DNA from: Deltaproteobacteria bacterium tcs-42
GTDB lineage: Bacteria > Desulfobacterota > Desulfuromonadia > Desulfuromonadales > Geopsychrobacteraceae
DNA: 53,908 bases
Assembly: GCA_002049545.1 (NCBI GenBank)
Contig: LLYT01000006.1
Span: forward strand, 1 to 53,908
Reading direction: 5' to 3'
Position numbers and translations under genes: made by a program. Positions 29,464 through 37,829 of the stretch are shown in pieces (the stretch's first letter is position 1; the number at the start of each line of letters is the position of its first letter). The notes under the pieces are model-generated. The model was given only the letters and a program-made list of their open reading frames with translations, searched no databases and was not told the origin of the DNA.

Positions 29464-30324
29464 TCAAACTCCAAGGAGTTCAAGAATTCGACTCAACTCA
29501 TTCTGATCATGGTAGCTGATTTCAATCCGTCCCCCCTTCGCTTTTGCCAACAGCTTCACCTGGGTTCCCAGCTGCTGCTGGAGGGTATTCTCAAGGGCAA
29601 GGACATCAGGATCGAGTGGTTTTTTTGCCGCAGTGGGTTTAATTCCGGCGCCAAAAACACTCTTAATTTTTTTTATCAGTTTTTCGGTTTCGCGAACCGA
29701 CAATTTTTTTCTGATGATTTCCTGACTCGCCTCGACCATATCTTCATCTTGCTCGAGAGCCAATAAAGCCCGTGCATGCCCCATACTCAAACGGTTTTCA
29801 GCAAGAGCGGTTTTGACTTTTCCCGGCAAGCGCAACAAACGCAAGGCATTAGCCACCGTAGAACGATCTTTGCCAACCCGCTTGGCCACCTCCTCCTGAA
29901 GCAGGTCAAAGCTATCCATCAAATACTGATACGCATCCGCTTCCTCCAAAGGATTCAGATCTTCCCTCTGGATATTTTCTATCAGTGCAATTTCCAGCGC
30001 CCAATCTTCGGAGACATCCTGAATGACAGCGGGTACATGATCCAAACCTGCTTTTTGCGCTGCTCGCCAACGTCTTTCACCGGCAATAATCTGGTAATAG
30101 TCACCCTGACGTCGCACAACCAGGGGCTGGATGACCCCCTTCTCTTTTATCGAGGCGACCAGCTCTTCCATCTTGCTGTCATCAAATGTTTTACGCGGTT
30201 GACCTGCATGGGGTTGGAGTTCTTCAATCGGGCAGGAGAAGTATTTTTTCCCTCCCTCCTGTGCTGCCGAATTCAATAACGCACCGATCCCTTTCCCCAA
30301 TGCGGGACGTTTTGTTTTAGACAT
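29464..30324 (-). CDS. parB: Chromosome partitioning protein ParB
   Basis: A 286-residue parS-binding CTPase clamp. It has the N-terminal ParA-interacting tail with [10 protein letters not shown], the ParB/Srx domain with QPRKTFDD and the CTP/arginine patch [12 protein letters not shown], the helix-turn-helix ([21 protein letters not shown]) and a C-terminal dimer domain. The ATG at 30324 has GGGAGGGG upstream; longer forms are not needed. It overlaps the parA stop by 8 bases. A perfect parS lies 3.5 kb away between mnmG and mnmE. Confidence 0.96.
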   Translation of the reverse strand: MSKTKRPALGKGIGALLNSAAQEGGKKYFSCPIEELQPHAGQPRKTFDDSKMEELVASIKEKGVIQPLVVRRQGDYYQIIAGERRWRAAQKAGLDHVPAVIQDVSEDWALEIALIENIQREDLNPLEEADAYQYLMDSFDLLQEEVAKRVGKDRSTVANALRLLRLPGKVKTALAENRLSMGHARALLALEQDEDMVEASQEIIRKKLSVRETEKLIKKIKSVFGAGIKPTAAKKPLDPDVLALENTLQQQLGTQVKLLAKAKGGRIEISYHDQNELSRILELLGV

Positions 30325-31087
30325 GCGCCCCTCCCGCCAGAACTTCCTGCGCCAGGTCGATATAAGCCTGTGATCCACGTGAAGCAATGTCGTACATCAA
30401 AACCGGCTGCCCATAACTGGGGGCCTCTGAAAGCCTGACATTGCGTGGCACAACCGAGCGAAACACCTGGTCTCCAAAATGTTCCCGAATCTCATCACTG
30501 ACCTGATGACAGAGATTATTCCGTCCATCAAACATCGTCAGCAAAATACCATCGATGACAAGTTCCGGATTTATTTCGTGTTGGACCAGTCGCACCGTTT
30601 GCATCAACTGACCGAGCCCCTCCATTGCATAAAATTCACACTGGAGAGGGATCAATACCGAATTTGCCGCCGAGAGGGCATTGACTGTCAACAAGCTGAG
30701 CGAGGGTGGACAATCGATAATCACATATTCGTAACCCTCAACCAGATCTTTTATTGCATACTTCAGTTGCTTTTCCCGCTCTGCCTTGTCGATCAATTCT
30801 ATCTCTGCACCGATTAAGTTGGTATTGGACGGAAGCACATCAAGGTAGTGGAGATCGGTTTTGTGTAAGATTTCCCGAGCATCCGTTTCACCCAGCAATA
30901 CATTATAAACCGTTGAAATGATAGAGGTTTTATCCACACCAAGACCACTGCATGCATTCGCTTGCGGATCCATATCGATCAACAGGGTTTGCTTTTCTGC
31001 TGCAGCCAATGATGCGGCCAGATTAACTGCTGTGGTGGTCTTACCAACCCCACCCTTCTGGTTTGCAATGGCTATTATCTTTGCCAT
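30317..31087 (-). CDS. parA: Chromosome partitioning ATPase ParA (Soj)
   Basis: A 256-residue DNA-binding ATPase that moves ParB-parS complexes. The deviant Walker [15 protein letters not shown] is at residues 11-24, followed by [11 protein letters not shown] (A') and VIIDCPPSL (Walker B). It lacks the N-terminal helix-turn-helix of plasmid ParA, so it is the chromosomal Soj type. A perfect DnaA-box sequence lies inside the gene at 30930-30938. The spacer upstream (31088-31316) holds its promoter and a degenerate foldback. Confidence 0.96.
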   Translation of the reverse strand: MAKIIAIANQKGGVGKTTTAVNLAASLAAAEKQTLLIDMDPQANACSGLGVDKTSIISTVYNVLLGETDAREILHKTDLHYLDVLPSNTNLIGAEIELIDKAEREKQLKYAIKDLVEGYEYVIIDCPPSLSLLTVNALSAANSVLIPLQCEFYAMEGLGQLMQTVRLVQHEINPELVIDGILLTMFDGRNNLCHQVSDEIREHFGDQVFRSVVPRNVRLSEAPSYGQPVLMYDIASRGSQAYIDLAQEVLAGGAHV

Positions 31088-31217
31088 TTACTGGAGCTCC
31101 TTTAGTCGGTGAATCAATAATTCAGATATAAATCGAGGGAACGACACACAAGGGCGAATAATACCATAAGTAGGTCCTGAATTCAGCCCCTATTCTTGAT
31201 ATATGACGAACCAGTAG

Positions 31218-31273
31218 CTTAGCGTCACTTTGCTTTGGCCGGGCGACACCAGGCCCGTCTTGCTGACACGACA
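31218..31273. repeat. Degenerate foldback related to the 29.1-kb element
   Basis: Near-complementary segments AGCGTCACTTTGC (from about 31220) and GCTGACACGAC (ending about 31272) flank a GGGC/GCCC stem (GGGCGACACC-AGGCCC). TGACACGACA (31264-31273) equals ten bases of the terminal repeat of the element at 29137-29300. It may also act as a terminator after rsmG, although no poly-T follows. Confidence 0.4.
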
Positions 31274-31316
31274 AATAGCGGCTCAATCTTAGCGAACCCT
31301 TAAGAGTTACAGGGCA

Positions 31317-31964
31317 CTAAGACTTCGTCAGCGATACGAGTTGCCGCTCTGCTTGAGAAAAAGGGAGTCTGTAGTCTTTTATTTCGGGATTGGTAAAACC
31401 GTACTGCTCAATGACCCCTTGTGCCGCACCCAGCTCATCGCGCCCCTCGGGCCCCTTCATTGCCACAAATCGACCGCCCGGATTTAACCAATTCACAGCT
31501 GATTGGATGAAGACCTCCAGGGATGAAAACGCTCGACTCACCACCAGATCGCATTTATCTTGCCCCGTATCCATCTGTAACAATTCTTCTATTCTTGATT
31601 GTATAACCGTCAGATTATCAACCTGAAGCCGTCTTTTGATATGTTTTTGAAAGTTTATCTTCTTACCCACACTGTCAACCGACACAACCTGAAGTGCTGG
31701 ACTCGCTATGGCCAACGGAATTCCCGGCAGTCCACCACCCGAACCGATATCGAGAAGCTGCTTCGCCTGACCCAGTTGAGGGAGCAAAACCAGTGAATCG
31801 AGCAAGTGCTTCTCAATAGCTTCATTGCGGTTGCGTATCGAGGTCAGATTGACTCGCAGATTCCAACGCAGGAGTTCATCGAGGAACTCCATTTCATTGT
31901 TCATTGCATGATTCGACAATTTGATGCCAAGCTGATCCAATCCCGTGACAAAGCGATCAGGCAT
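31317..31964 (-). CDS. rsmG: 16S rRNA (guanine-527-N7)-methyltransferase
   Basis: A 215-residue SAM-dependent enzyme (formerly GidB). It has the SAM site LLDIGSGGGLPGIPLA, the preceding KHLLDSL block, VVSRAFSSLEVF and the late FVAMKGPEG motif. It overlaps the mnmG stop by 8 bases and is probably co-translated with it. It is the last gene of the origin-left group before parA. Confidence 0.96.
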   Translation of the reverse strand: MPDRFVTGLDQLGIKLSNHAMNNEMEFLDELLRWNLRVNLTSIRNRNEAIEKHLLDSLVLLPQLGQAKQLLDIGSGGGLPGIPLAIASPALQVVSVDSVGKKINFQKHIKRRLQVDNLTVIQSRIEELLQMDTGQDKCDLVVSRAFSSLEVFIQSAVNWLNPGGRFVAMKGPEGRDELGAAQGVIEQYGFTNPEIKDYRLPFSQAERQLVSLTKS

Positions 31965-33825
31965 GATATTGTTTGCGGAGATAAATCTGGATGACGGCCA
32001 GTGCTGCAGGGGTCACCCCCTGGATTCGCCCTGCGTGACCCAAACTGATCGGTTTAATCTTTTTCAGCTTTTCCCGAACCTCGGTAGAAATGCTTTGAAT
32101 CGCATCATAGTCGATATCATCCGGAATTTTCAGGTTCTCCTGCTCCCTGAACCTCTCCACCTGCTCTAGCTGCCTCTTGATGTAACCATCATACTTGACG
32201 GCGATCTCCACCTGTTCCAGCGCCTGCGCAGAAAAGTCTCCTAAACCCGGATAAAACTCTTTAAGGTGCGTGATGTTAATTTCTGGACGACGTAACAGTT
32301 GTTCCAGACTTAAACCACTCTTCAAATTTCCCAGCTGCAGTTTTTTAACGATATCCCGGTTGGATGAAGTGACACTCCCCCCTTTAATGATCCGGGTCGC
32401 AGCACCAACCTGCTGTTGTTTTTCAAGGTATCTTTGCCACCTCGCATCACCGACAAGACCAATCGTGCGCCCAAGTTCCGTCAGACGCTGGTCAGCATTA
32501 TCTTCACGCAACAACAGCCGATATTCCGATCGGGACGTAAACATCCGATATGGGTCGGTTGTTGGCTGGGTGATCAGATCATCAACCATAACCCCAAGAT
32601 AAGCCACATCGCGCCCGATAATTATCGGATCACGGTCCTGGCATTGCCGCGCAGCGTTAATGCCTGCCAGCAAACCCTGCCCTGCCGCCTCCTCATAACC
32701 CGAGGTCCCATTGATCTGGCCAGCATGAAATAAACCGCCAACAGCTCTCGTTTCCAAACTGGCACTTAATTGCATGGGCTCAACAAAATCGTATTCAATT
32801 GCATACCCCGGCCGCATGATTTCTACCTGCTCAAAACCAACCATGGACCTGAAATACGCCAACTGCACATCGAGTGGTAGAGATGTCGACAAGCCACTGG
32901 GATACATTTCACTCCCACAAACACCCTCGGGCTCAAGGAAAGACTGATGACTTTTTTTCTCAGGGAAACGGACCACCTTATCCTCAATCGAAGGACAGTA
33001 GCGTGGGCCGACCCCCTCAATGACTCCGGCAAACAAAGGTGACTGGTCTAAACCATCGCGGATTATCTGATGAGTTGTTTCGTTAGTCTCGGCGATATAG
33101 CAATCAACCTGACCCCGCTCTATCTTGTCGGTCATAAAGGAAAACGGCTTGATCACCTTATCACCCGGTTGTCTTTCGAGTTTCGAAAAATCGATCGAAC
33201 GCGCAGACAAACGGGCCGGTGTTCCCGTCTTCAACCGTCCGACCCGAAAACCCTGAGCACGAAGTGATCCTGAGATTCCCTCCGCCGATGGCTCGCCAGC
33301 TCGCCCCCCCGCATAATGATTTAACCCGATATGAATTAAACCGCGCATAAATGTTCCAGTGGTCAACACAACCGTGCGGCCGTAAAAATCGAGCCCCTCA
33401 CGGGTCCTGACCCCAACAACACGGTTTTTCTCAACCAGCAACTCATCAACCAACCCCTGCTTTAAATCAAGCAGCGGTTCTGCCTCAATCACATTTTTCA
33501 TCCGCGCACTATAAGCCATCCGGTCAGCCTGTGCCCGTGCCGCCCTGACAGCGGGACCCTTGCGCGTATTCAGCCTGCGGAACTGGATTCCGGTCGCATC
33601 AATATTGACCCCCATCTCGCCACCCATGGCGTCAATCTCATGAACCAGATGTCCTTTGGCCAAGCCACCTATCGAGGGATTACAGGACATTTGTGCAACC
33701 GTATCCAGCCCAATCGTCAACAGCAGCGTGGAGCAACCCATCCGTGCCGCAGCCAAAGCCGCCTCACACCCTGCATGCCCCGCCCCCACCACAACAACCT
33801 CGTAACTTTTATTGTAATTACTCAT
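31957..33825 (-). CDS. mnmG: tRNA uridine-5-carboxymethylaminomethyl modification enzyme MnmG
   Basis: A 622-residue FAD enzyme that, with MnmE, modifies the wobble uridine of several tRNAs. It has the N-terminal VGAGHAGCEAALAAARMG FAD loop, SIGGLAKGHLV, LKTGTPARL and GPRYCPSIEDKVVRF, a hallmark of the family, and the C-terminal helical MnmE-binding domain. It starts at the ATG at 33825, 39 bases from the mnmE stop; that gap contains parS. Confidence 0.97.
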   Translation of the reverse strand: MSNYNKSYEVVVVGAGHAGCEAALAAARMGCSTLLLTIGLDTVAQMSCNPSIGGLAKGHLVHEIDAMGGEMGVNIDATGIQFRRLNTRKGPAVRAARAQADRMAYSARMKNVIEAEPLLDLKQGLVDELLVEKNRVVGVRTREGLDFYGRTVVLTTGTFMRGLIHIGLNHYAGGRAGEPSAEGISGSLRAQGFRVGRLKTGTPARLSARSIDFSKLERQPGDKVIKPFSFMTDKIERGQVDCYIAETNETTHQIIRDGLDQSPLFAGVIEGVGPRYCPSIEDKVVRFPEKKSHQSFLEPEGVCGSEMYPSGLSTSLPLDVQLAYFRSMVGFEQVEIMRPGYAIEYDFVEPMQLSASLETRAVGGLFHAGQINGTSGYEEAAGQGLLAGINAARQCQDRDPIIIGRDVAYLGVMVDDLITQPTTDPYRMFTSRSEYRLLLREDNADQRLTELGRTIGLVGDARWQRYLEKQQQVGAATRIIKGGSVTSSNRDIVKKLQLGNLKSGLSLEQLLRRPEINITHLKEFYPGLGDFSAQALEQVEIAVKYDGYIKRQLEQVERFREQENLKIPDDIDYDAIQSISTEVREKLKKIKPISLGHAGRIQGVTPAALAVIQIYLRKQYHA

Positions 33826-33843
33826 TGCCCATCAACACCCCAA

Positions 33844-33859
33844 TGTTTCACGTGAAACA
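33844..33859. promoter_or_regulatory. parS centromere site
   Basis: TGTTTCACGTGAAACA is a perfect 16-bp palindrome identical to the canonical chromosomal parS bound by ParB. It lies in the 39-base gap between mnmG and mnmE, about 4 kb from dnaA. A 13/16 match in parA (30371-30386) is considered chance. Confidence 0.93.
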
Positions 33860-33864
33860 TTTAC

Positions 33865-35229
33865 TTACTTGCCAATACAAAAGTTGGAGAATATATCATC
33901 AAGGAGCGCCTCGGTCGTCGTCTCACCGGAAATCTGCCCCAAATAGTAAAGGGCTTCACGTAACTCAAAAGCCAGGAGCTCCAAAGATGAGCCGTCATTT
34001 GCCAGAGTGATTGCGCGCTTGAGGTTATCGAGACAAAAGAGGAGCGCCTCATAGTGGCGTCGTTCGGTGAGCATGACCGTTTCTGACGCAGGGCGGTAGC
34101 CATCAAGGAGAAAAGTGGAAATAGCACGGCGCAACTCATCGAGACCAGAACCGGTTTTTGCGGATACCCGGTACGCTGGAAAATCGCAAAAAGACAAATC
34201 ACCGATACTTTTGCCGATATCTGACTTTGCCATAACTAAAAAAGCCGGGTGACCGATACACTGACTATGAACATAAAAATCTCGGTCGTTTAACTCCTGG
34301 CCCGAATCGACAACGAACAACACCAGATCCGCTTCAGCAAGTTTCTTTTCAGCCCTTTTGATACCTTCCAATTCAACAACATCAGATGACTCACGGAGGC
34401 CAGCGGTATCGACCAACCGGACCGGCACCCCCTCGATTGTCAAACCCTCCTCAAGCAGATCGCGTGTTGTCCCCGGAACCGAAGTAACAATAGCCCGATC
34501 CTCGCCCAATAATGCATTCAACAAAGAACTCTTACCCACATTAGGTTGCCCCACAAGGAGGATAGAAGCTCCTTCAGCCAAAACCCTTCCACAACCATAA
34601 CTATTTGTAATTACAGATATTTCAGCAACAATCTGGGCAAATGTCGCCGTGATTGTGACCAAATCCTCAGCGGGCAAGTCTTCTTCGGGAAAATCAATCC
34701 AGGCCTCAACCAAAACCAGAAGACGCTTCAAGGTTGCGGCAAAAGAATAGATTTGACGACTCAAAAGGCCATCGACCTGACTGAGGGCCAACCGGCGTGA
34801 TGAATCGGATTTGGCATGAATCAAGCTTGAGACTGCTTCAGCTTGCGACAGGTCGAGACGACCATTCACGTAGGCACGATAAGTAAACTCGCCTGGATCG
34901 GCCAGCCTGAGACCCTGCGACTGGTAAAGATTGAGTATCGATTTAACAACCTGTTGACTGCCATGACAATGAATCTCAACAACATCATCACGTGTGTAGG
35001 TATGGGGAGCGGCCATATAGACCGCCATAACCTCGTCAATGGGAGTTCCGTCGAAATCGAGCAAATAACCGTGATAAAGGCGATGCGACTCGAGCTCAAG
35101 CCTGTTTGAGGATGTTTTGAAGTGGGCTGAAAGTGCCGACCGGGCATCGGCACCAGAAATACGAACAATAGCAATTCCACCATCGCCGGAAGCCGTTGCG
35201 GGCGCAATGATTGTATCGGTAGTATTCAT
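33865..35229 (-). CDS. mnmE: tRNA modification GTPase MnmE
   Basis: A 454-residue partner of MnmG. It has an N-terminal folate-binding domain (DTIIAPATASGDGGIAIVRISG split: TIIAPAT and GIAIVRISG), a helical domain interrupted by the G domain with GQPNVGKSSLLNALL (G1), TSVPGTTRD (G2), DTAGLRE (G3) and MAKSDIG (a G4 that replaces NKxD), and the C-terminal CIGK motif with the catalytic cysteine. The yidC stop is 17 bases upstream; no jag/khpB gene lies between, unlike in several related genomes. Confidence 0.97.
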   Translation of the reverse strand: MNTTDTIIAPATASGDGGIAIVRISGADARSALSAHFKTSSNRLELESHRLYHGYLLDFDGTPIDEVMAVYMAAPHTYTRDDVVEIHCHGSQQVVKSILNLYQSQGLRLADPGEFTYRAYVNGRLDLSQAEAVSSLIHAKSDSSRRLALSQVDGLLSRQIYSFAATLKRLLVLVEAWIDFPEEDLPAEDLVTITATFAQIVAEISVITNSYGCGRVLAEGASILLVGQPNVGKSSLLNALLGEDRAIVTSVPGTTRDLLEEGLTIEGVPVRLVDTAGLRESSDVVELEGIKRAEKKLAEADLVLFVVDSGQELNDRDFYVHSQCIGHPAFLVMAKSDIGKSIGDLSFCDFPAYRVSAKTGSGLDELRRAISTFLLDGYRPASETVMLTERRHYEALLFCLDNLKRAITLANDGSSLELLAFELREALYYLGQISGETTTEALLDDIFSNFCIGK

Positions 35230-35246
35230 CCGTATAAACCAAACGA

Positions 35247-36839
35247 TCAGTCAGGTTGGCGACGAATCAGGTATTGTTGCAGGATAGTCAGAAGGTTGTT
35301 GGTCAACCAGTAGATAACCAGGCCGGATGGAAAATTCAAAAACATAAAAGTGAAAACGACCGGCATCATCATCATGATTTTTTCCTGGGTTGGATCCATG
35401 TTAGTCGGGGTCATTTTCTGCTGTAAGAACATCGTAAACCCCATAACCAACGGTGTTACATAGTATGGATCTTTCGCCGAAAGATCGGTAATCCACATCA
35501 TGAATGGTGCATGACGTAGTTCAATAGAACCAAGCAACACCCGATAAAGGGCAAAAAACACCGGAATCTGGATCAGCATCGGCAGACAACCACCCAGAGG
35601 ATTGACCTTGTTCTCCTTATAGAAGGACATCATCTCCTGATTGAGCTTCTGCTTGTCACTTCCATATTTTTCACGCATTTTCTTCATTTCTGGCTGAAGT
35701 TTTTGCATCCCCTTCATTGACTTGTAACTTTTTTGTGTCAGTGGCCAGAAAATCAATTTAATACAGATGGTCAACAGAATGATTGAAAAACCAAAATTAC
35801 CTATATAACCGTAGAAAAATTTCATCACAACCATCAACGGTTGTGACAGTGGGTGGAAAAAACCGTAATCGATCACCTCTTCAAACCGATGACCACTGGA
35901 CTCGAGGTATTCGGACTGCTTTGGACCAAAGTAAGATGTAAAGTCCAAACTCAAATTTTGACTGGCAGGCAAGTTGAACCGTTGCGATGTCAGTTTGTTC
36001 TCAATAAAACCATCCCCTGAACTGATGAAAACCTGCTCGACTGGTTCAGCCGGATTGATAACGTTCAAAAAGTACTTGCTGGTATATCCCGACCAGACAA
36101 AATTTTTGTAAATGACAGGAGACTTTTCCAAATCATCGGGTTTATCCTCTTTTAACTCCTCACCGTCAAAAGTAATCGGGCCGACAAAAGTGTACATTTG
36201 TGACTTTTTATCTTTGTCCCAGGGATTAATTAACGAGAGATTGAGCTTACCATCGATCACACTTGCAGATTTATTGATTAATTCAACATTGATATCGAAA
36301 GAGTACGAATCGGGTTTAAAAGTATAATGCTTGACAATGGTTAAATCGTTAGCAGTAGCAGCAAAACTGATGGTTATATTTTCTCTATCAACAAAAATAT
36401 GCTTCCTCTCATCGAGGGGTTTATAATTGATATTAGCAGGGAGATAAAGACCTTCTGAGCCTGAGGTTTGGAGGGTAGACTGGTTGAAATTGTCTGCATC
36501 TAACAGGATAAAAGGTGCAGATTCAGGATTATTTTCTTCTCTGTAGTTTTTTAAGACAATAGAGCGAATCGTCGCTCCAATGGTTGATAATTTAATCTCA
36601 TAATAATCTGAAGAAACGGTCAAAAAAGTCTCTTCACGATCGGCATTGACAATCAGATCAGTGGTAGCAGACTCTGTTGCTGGTTGAACGACAGAGGTCT
36701 CGGGTTTGGTCTGCACTTCTTGAACCTGATTGGCAACTTCAACCGGTTGTACAGGTGTTTGCGGCATGAAGAACAGGCTATATCCAGACCAGAGAAGAAC
36801 GATAAGAACAACGGCAAGGATAGTACGATTATTATCCAT
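35247..36839 (-). CDS. yidC: Membrane protein insertase YidC
   Basis: A 530-residue inner-membrane insertase and Sec partner. It has an N-terminal anchor (ILAVVLIVLLWSGYSLFF split across 7-24), a large periplasmic P1 domain (about 55-330), and the conserved five-helix core from about 345 with FWPLTQKSYKSM, EMKKMREKYG, NPLGGCLPMLIQIPVFFAL and FPSGLVIYWLTNN. The long P1 domain is the Gram-negative form. The start follows the yidD stop by one base. Confidence 0.97.
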   Translation of the reverse strand: MDNNRTILAVVLIVLLWSGYSLFFMPQTPVQPVEVANQVQEVQTKPETSVVQPATESATTDLIVNADREETFLTVSSDYYEIKLSTIGATIRSIVLKNYREENNPESAPFILLDADNFNQSTLQTSGSEGLYLPANINYKPLDERKHIFVDRENITISFAATANDLTIVKHYTFKPDSYSFDINVELINKSASVIDGKLNLSLINPWDKDKKSQMYTFVGPITFDGEELKEDKPDDLEKSPVIYKNFVWSGYTSKYFLNVINPAEPVEQVFISSGDGFIENKLTSQRFNLPASQNLSLDFTSYFGPKQSEYLESSGHRFEEVIDYGFFHPLSQPLMVVMKFFYGYIGNFGFSIILLTICIKLIFWPLTQKSYKSMKGMQKLQPEMKKMREKYGSDKQKLNQEMMSFYKENKVNPLGGCLPMLIQIPVFFALYRVLLGSIELRHAPFMMWITDLSAKDPYYVTPLVMGFTMFLQQKMTPTNMDPTQEKIMMMMPVVFTFMFLNFPSGLVIYWLTNNLLTILQQYLIRRQPD

Positions 36840-36840
36840 T

Positions 36841-37074
36841 TTAAATATCCTGATTTTTTATTAAAGGAACCGGGTCAAAACCGCCCGCGTGGTACGGATG
36901 ACATTTCAGTAAACGTTTAACAGCTAAATAACCACCCTTAAATATTCCGAAAGAGATAATACTTTCACGTGCATAACAGGAACATGTTGGATAGAATCGA
37001 CAGGAGCTGGGTGTAAAAGGAGATATGCAATAGCGGTAAAAATCTATCAGTAATATGACTACATATTTAATCAT
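36841..37074 (-). CDS. yidD: Membrane protein insertion efficiency factor YidD
   Basis: A 77-residue small membrane-associated protein. The cysteine-rich signature is [18 protein letters not shown], followed by [24 protein letters not shown]. It lies exactly between rnpA (stop abutting) and yidC in the usual order. Confidence 0.95.
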   Translation of the reverse strand: MIKYVVILLIDFYRYCISPFTPSSCRFYPTCSCYARESIISFGIFKGGYLAVKRLLKCHPYHAGGFDPVPLIKNQDI

Positions 37075-37416
37075 TTATCTTGCCGTTTTCAAAAAAACGC
37101 TACTTAATTCAAAATAAATTTTTGCCGATGAAAGCAGTACCGAACTGCGTTTAGCTATAACAGAATAATCATTGGTAGCGGGATATAAGTGCTTATTTTT
37201 TCTGAAGAACTCACGTATTATTCGTTTTATTCGATTACGTTGAACCGCATTACCTACTTTACGACTGACGGTCACACCTAAACGAGAATTATTTTGTGTA
37301 TTTTCATAAACCAGAAGTACAAAATGGGGTGTATGATATTTACACCCCATTTCCCTGACCAGCTTATATTCCCGGGATTTACGTAGGCGATAAGATCCGG
37401 GATAAGATTCGTCCAT
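37075..37416 (-). CDS. rnpA: Ribonuclease P protein component
   Basis: A 113-residue RNA-binding protein of RNase P. It begins LRKSREYKLV, and the RNR block appears as VGNAVQRNRIKRIIREFFR, with GVTVSRKVG before it. The ATG at 37416 lies 3 bases after the rpmH stop. Base composition is already more AT-rich than further left, part of the slope towards the origin. Confidence 0.95.
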   Translation of the reverse strand: MDESYPGSYRLRKSREYKLVREMGCKYHTPHFVLLVYENTQNNSRLGVTVSRKVGNAVQRNRIKRIIREFFRKNKHLYPATNDYSVIAKRSSVLLSSAKIYFELSSVFLKTAR

Positions 37417-37419
37417 AAA

Positions 37420-37578
37420 CTATTTGATTGGTATAGCGACCGAGAGTAATTTACGGCCGCGAGCACGGCGACGATTAAGTGATTTTTGACCCGCCTTGGT
37501 CTGCATTTTTTTGCGGAAGCCGTGAGTTCGCTTACGCTTGATACGACTTGGTTGAAACGTACGCTTGGGCTTGGACAT
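37420..37578 (-). CDS. rpmH: 50S ribosomal protein L34
   Basis: A 52-residue, very basic protein read on the minus strand from the ATG at 37578: [20 protein letters not shown], then [21 protein letters not shown], followed by a short hydrophobic C-terminus. It matches the L34 pattern throughout. AAGGAG lies 8 bases upstream. First gene of the minus-strand origin group, with a likely promoter at 37615-37643. Confidence 0.97.
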   Translation of the reverse strand: MSKPKRTFQPSRIKRKRTHGFRKKMQTKAGQKSLNRRRARGRKLLSVAIPIK

Positions 37579-37614
37579 GTGTTTCTCCTTTATTGTAATC
37601 TGACGAAGCAGTAC

Positions 37615-37643
37615 TTTTAATCACAAAAAACCGATATAGTCAA
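37615..37643 (-). promoter_or_regulatory. Likely rpmH promoter
   Basis: On the minus strand, -35 TTGACT (37638-37643) and -10 TTAAAA (37615-37620) are separated by 17 bases, 37 bases or more before the rpmH ATG. The -10 is only a partial consensus match. Confidence 0.5.
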
Positions 37644-37817
37644 TAAAAAAACCTATAAAAATAGACTGGTAGATATTTTAAATAACCATTATAGTAGGTG
37701 GTTGGAAAAACCGATTTTTTAAAAAATAAAAAGCTACGATAATCGCATATATAAATAAAAACCAAATAAGTTTGATAATTTAGGATATTTTAAACTTATA
37801 AACAGATGTTAACAAGT

Positions 37818-37826
37818 TGTGGATAA
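37818..37826 (-). promoter_or_regulatory. DnaA box before dnaA
   Basis: TGTGGATAA (reverse of TTATCCACA) is a perfect consensus DnaA box 3 bases before the dnaA ATG, overlapping the place where the ribosome site should be. DnaA bound here could repress its own synthesis as well as act in initiation. Confidence 0.8.
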
Positions 37827-37829
37827 TAA

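Larger units (their letters stand above)
37579..37829. other. AT-rich rpmH-dnaA spacer, part of the probable origin region
   Basis: A 251-base, very AT-rich spacer between divergent rpmH and dnaA. It contains the rpmH promoter, several A/T tracts suitable for unwinding, and one perfect DnaA box directly before dnaA. Only one consensus box is visible here, so the working origin may use this spacer, the dnaA-dnaN gap (39165-39372), or both. Confidence 0.6.

Noticed and set aside
30371-30386. Second parS inside parA
   Set aside because: Three mismatches to the consensus, including within the arms, and it is in coding sequence; probably chance.
32270-32733. Plus-strand reading frames of about 105-110 codons inside mnmG
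   Set aside because: They are antisense shadows of a clear mnmG with all family motifs and have no recognisable domain.
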